In this document: piece by piece, positions 5,252 through 8,020 of the stretch
Numbering within the stretch: the stretch's first letter is position 1
Layout of the letters: each line of letters opens with the position of its first letter
Origin: Candidatus Latescibacterota bacterium
Lineage (GTDB): Bacteria > JAAXHH01
DNA length: 8,020 bases
NCBI GenBank assembly: GCA_022821935.1
Contig: JAJECR010000136.1
Span: 1 to 8,020 of the forward strand
Direction of reading: 5' to 3'
The notes under the pieces: model-generated
The model's database searches: none
Seen by the model: the letters and a program-made list of their open reading frames with translations, nothing else
Told to the model about the DNA's origin: nothing
Translations under genes and position numbers: made by a program

Positions 5252-8020
5252 TCACTTCCAGTCTGCCGGATCCGGAATACCTCCACTAATGAGGACATCC
5301 AGTCCTGGTTCTGGCAACACACGGCGTGCAGCCTGAATGCCGGTCGATCCTTCCGGCCAGTCCCTGAGTATGCCCCTGACCATCCCCGAGTTCCGGTCCA
5401 GCAGAAGCGCGGCGGATCGCTCGCCGTCTCTGGTTATCTCCACGAAGCCTTCCGGCCCGGAAAGGATGATGCGCGACAGCACAGCGGCCCATTCATCCCG
5501 TACGGGGAGCGTGAACGCAAAGGCGCCGCCCCCGTCGCCGTCCACGCTCTCCGGCATGGCGAAAAGCAGGACAAAAAGACTGTTCCCGTATTCGTCCATT
5601 CCTTTCAACTGATACGAACCCTCTTCCATCGGCAATGACGGGGCCGCATCGACCACGAAAGCCGGCTCGAGGAGAAGCTCGCGCGTTGCCGTCAATCCGC
5701 CCCAGAGCAGCAAAACGCCGGATACCGATTGGGAAGCAGCCATAAGCCGCATTTCTTCCTCTTCCAACCGATAGGCCAGCGCCTTGGAGAAGTGGTAATC
5801 GCTGATCCACGCAGGGCCACAGTAGCCCATCAGATCCGGAGTATCCGGATGTACCAACTGATTGATCTGGAAATCGTAACCCCATGCTCCGATGTTACCG
5901 TTCGCATAAGGATAACCCGGATCGACACAACAGATCTCGCCGAAGGAAACCCTGCTGCAGGGGGCATGGTCGAGGTTCAGATTATGACCGAGTTCATGGG
6001 CAATCGTTTGTCCATCGAGTCCGGAGATGCTTACAACGCCAGCAGGCTGGGCTATTCCTCCTTTATCATTCCAAAGTCCCATGTAGTATCCACTCGCACC
6101 ATCCATGGCACGGATAATCTCTAACTCACCAAGCAACTGTTCACCGTTCCCGAACCCTGGCTCTAGCGAGGTGTAAACCGGTTCTCGCACGGTTAGATTC
6201 AGTTCGTGAACCGGCAGTAGATCCCGGGTCAGCCGAAACAGATCGTCATCGGCGGTCAGGTCCTCTATGGCCGATGCGAAGGCGTAGTCCGGATTGTCCT
6301 GCGATTGCAGGGGCACAAGGGTCAGATCGAGCGCCGGTAGCGACCGGACGTCAACGGCTAGCGAGCCCGTTTCGGGTATACGTCCACTGATACCGGGTTC
6401 AGCACGCGCCGCGTCATCGGTACCATACTCGACCGCCATTTCCAATCCTGGACGTATCACCTGCCCCGGCACGACTTCGTTTGCCGAAGTTTCCAGCGAG
6501 GATTCGTCCACCAGATTCGACACCTTCGTCCCTGCCGATGGTATATGCAGGGAATGTACCTCCACGCCGCCATGATAGAAAGTCGCCCGAACAGCCGGCC
6601 GATTGAACACCGCGCCGTCCGAGGCGAAGAATACCCGAAGGAGCGCGGGCTCTCCGGCCACCAGGGGCACGGGATGCGTGAATGATTGTGTCGCCTGAGT
6701 CAAATACGCTGCCGGTTTTTCATGATTGACGATACGGGGGCAGGGGGTACCGGCGCCTGTCCTGAACGGTATGCTTTCCAACCATGCCTTGAATGCCTCG
6801 TCCGGCGGTGCGCATAACTCCGTATTGTCCAGTACCAACGATTCGAGTGGGAGGCTGATCAACGTCAAGGGGATTGGTCCGGACAACGGGTTGAACTGCA
6901 AGGTAAGCCACCTGAGCTTTTCCAACTGGCCAAATTCCTGAGGAATATTGCCCGTCAACTGGTTTGAACTGAGCCTCATCATCTCGAGGCTACTCAACCC
7001 GCCCAGTTCCGGGGGGATTTCACCCGTTAACCGGTTGCTGCCGAGATCCAGGTCGTTGAGGATTTCCAACTGGCCCAATTCCGCGGGGATGGGACCCGTT
7101 ATCTGGTTACCGGATAAAGATAACCGTGTGAGTTTCTTCAGTTGGCCCAGTTCCGGGGGGATGGTGCCGGTCAACCGGTTGACATAAAGCTGCAGAGTTT
7201 CAAGGTTGCCCAGTTTTCCGAGTTCCGCAGGAACAGCCCCTGTCAATCGGTTGCTCGAAAGCCACAATTCCCTTAGGTTGGACAACTGTCCCAATTCAGG
7301 CGGGATACTGCCGGTCAACCCGTTATCGTTAAGGGAAAGTCCTCGAAGGTTTGTCAACTGTCCCAGTTCAGCGGGGATATCGCCTCCCAGCCCGGCGTTG
7401 CTGATTACAAGGTTTTGAAGATAACTCAACCGGCCCAGTTCCGGGGGAATAGGCCCGGTCAACCGGTTGTTGTACATAATCACAGTATTCAGCATATCGA
7501 GTCCGCCCAGTTCCGGAGGGAGCGGACCGCTCAGATTGTTGCTAAACAGATAAAGACGTCTTACCCGGCCGTCGGCGTCAGCGTGGACGCCGAACCACCG
7601 ATCGAGCGGCTCGTCGCTCAGCCAGTTGGTGTTGTTGTTCCAATTCGGGCCGTTCGTGGTATTGTAGAGAACCGCCAGAATCTCCCTGTCCGATACGGGA
7701 ATCTCGCATTCCGCGACGCTGCGTGTTGAAATGCTTCGCAGCCAGGCACGGAACGCTTCATCCGCAGGCGCGCACAGGTTCGTTTCGTTCAAGAGCAGTG
7801 AATCCAGCCTGAGCCCGACAAGTTCTCGTGGGAGGGGCCCTGACAACGACTGGTTCCGGTCGAGGTTCAATCCGCGCAGCGCGGCAAGCTCGCCCAGTTC
7901 CGGAGGGAGTACGCCACTCAGGTTGTTATTAACGAGATCCAGCCGACTAACCCGGCCGTCGTCATCCGTGGCAACGCCGTGCCACTGTTCGAGGGATTGA
8001 TCGCTGAGCCAGTTCGTGTT
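5252..8020 (-). CDS. LRR-containing secreted metzincin-like zinc metalloprotease, 5' end outside window
   Basis: The last 922 codons of a large gene whose start, and any signal peptide, lie beyond 8020; the TTG at 7870 is internal. Residues are numbered from 8020. A short first LRR module (1-105) has a TNWLSD...W.GV N-cap and a CAPADEAFRAWL C-cap. A second module has an N-cap at 110-155 (DREILAVLYNTTNGPNW), about ten 24-residue plant-type LRRs (consensus N.LTG.IPPELGQL) at 158-400, and a matching C-cap, CAPPDEAFKAWL (403-414). A beta-rich linker covers about 428-560. The protease domain has HELGHNLNLDH at 675-685 (zinc ligands H675, H679, H685; base E676) and a Met-turn, DLMGYC, with M731. 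A C-terminal domain (about 760-922) lacks an obvious anchor or sorting signal. The LRRs probably bind a protein or glycan target of the protease. Family assignment within the metzincins (M66-like or other) is unsure. Confidence 0.85.
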   Translation of the reverse strand, partial: NTNWLSDQSLEQWHGVATDDDGRVSRLDLVNNNLSGVLPPELGELAALRGLNLDRNQSLSGPLPRELVGLRLDSLLLNETNLCAPADEAFRAWLRSISTRSVAECEIPVSDREILAVLYNTTNGPNWNNNTNWLSDEPLDRWFGVHADADGRVRRLYLFSNNLSGPLPPELGGLDMLNTVIMYNNRLTGPIPPELGRLSYLQNLVISNAGLGGDIPAELGQLTNLRGLSLNDNGLTGSIPPELGQLSNLRELWLSSNRLTGAVPAELGKLGNLETLQLYVNRLTGTIPPELGQLKKLTRLSLSGNQITGPIPAELGQLEILNDLDLGSNRLTGEIPPELGGLSSLEMMRLSSNQLTGNIPQEFGQLEKLRWLTLQFNPLSGPIPLTLISLPLESLVLDNTELCAPPDEAFKAWLESIPFRTGAGTPCPRIVNHEKPAAYLTQATQSFTHPVPLVAGEPALLRVFFASDGAVFNRPAVRATFYHGGVEVHSLHIPSAGTKVSNLVDESSLETSANEVVPGQVIRPGLEMAVEYGTDDAARAEPGISGRIPETGSLAVDVRSLPALDLTLVPLQSQDNPDYAFASAIEDLTADDDLFRLTRDLLPVHELNLTVREPVYTSLEPGFGNGEQLLGELEIIRAMDGASGYYMGLWNDKGGIAQPAGVVSISGLDGQTIAHELGHNLNLDHAPCSRVSFGEICCVDPGYPYANGNIGAWGYDFQINQLVHPDTPDLMGYCGPAWISDYHFSKALAYRLEEEEMRLMAASQSVSGVLLLWGGLTATRELLLEPAFVVDAAPSLPMEEGSYQLKGMDEYGNSLFVLLFAMPESVDGDGGGAFAFTLPVRDEWAAVLSRIILSGPEGFVEITRDGERSAALLLDRNSGMVRGILRDWPEGSTGIQAARRVLPEPGLDVLISGGIPDPADWK
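5966..5998 (-). other. Zinc-binding motif HExxHxxNxxH
   Basis: Codes for HELGHNLNLDH, the metzincin zinc-binding helix and third histidine ligand. The usual glycine between the second and third histidines is asparagine. The Met-turn methionine is at 5828-5830, 46 residues after the third histidine, within the spacing usual for metzincins. Confidence 0.85.
6930..7514 (-). repeat. 72-bp tandem coding repeat of the LRR array
   Basis: The marker CCCAGTTCC or a close variant (plus-strand reading) recurs at 6930, 7002, 7074, 7146, 7218, 7290, 7362, 7434 and 7506, always exactly 72 bp apart. This encodes 24-residue LRRs with no insertion or deletion. A CAACCGGTTG-like element recurs in several units. 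The units are diverged enough that recent expansion is not evident. Confidence 0.85.

Noticed and set aside
4869..5336. Plus-strand frames of 72 and 82 codons across the remnant region
   Set aside because: They are antisense to the recognisable antitoxin-like remnant and to the LRR gene end, and match no family I know.
6930..7514. CRISPR-like or non-coding tandem repeat
   Set aside because: The 72-bp period is a multiple of three, stays in one long frame and translates to textbook 24-residue LRRs; there are no unique spacers.

Overview
The window is moderately GC-rich bacterial DNA with two blocks of different character. I infer an uncultured environmental bacterium that relies, at least in part, on B12-dependent deoxyribonucleotide synthesis. 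Plant-type LRR proteins with this N-cap and an attached protease would fit lineages such as Latescibacterota, Gemmatimonadota or similar marine or sponge-associated phyla. That placement is a guess from style, not from a search.

Block 1 (1-3453, + strand) is a deoxynucleotide module. nrdR (61-552) encodes the zinc-ribbon/ATP-cone repressor of ribonucleotide reductase genes. nrdJ (670-3453) encodes a full-length class II, adenosylcobalamin-dependent ribonucleotide reductase with all its catalytic cysteines. NrdR senses (d)ATP and is expected to repress nrdJ, and often itself. The 117-bp gap between the genes holds dyad and direct-repeat elements that could be its operator, and one 8-mer of these also occurs just upstream of nrdR.

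Block 2 (3584-4815, - strand) converges on nrdJ. A small zinc-ribbon protein overlaps by GTGA a polytopic membrane protein of the lysylphosphatidylglycerol synthase-TM/flippase-like family. They look like a translationally coupled pair. The 130-bp convergent gap (3454-3583) holds a 10-bp direct repeat and weak hairpins but no classical terminator.

Block 3 (4827-8020, - strand) is accessory. At 4827-5228 lies a decayed gene of the ImmA/IrrE-like metallopeptidase family that includes HigA-type antitoxins. It keeps both flanks of the protein in one reading frame but has two in-frame stops and has lost the whole central catalytic domain. Upstream of it, and running off the right edge, is the 3' part (922 codons) of a large, probably secreted protein. 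It has two plant-type LRR modules, a beta-rich linker, a metzincin-type zinc protease domain (HExxHxxNxxH plus Met-turn) and a C-terminal domain.

No tRNA, rRNA, CRISPR array or insertion sequence was recognised.
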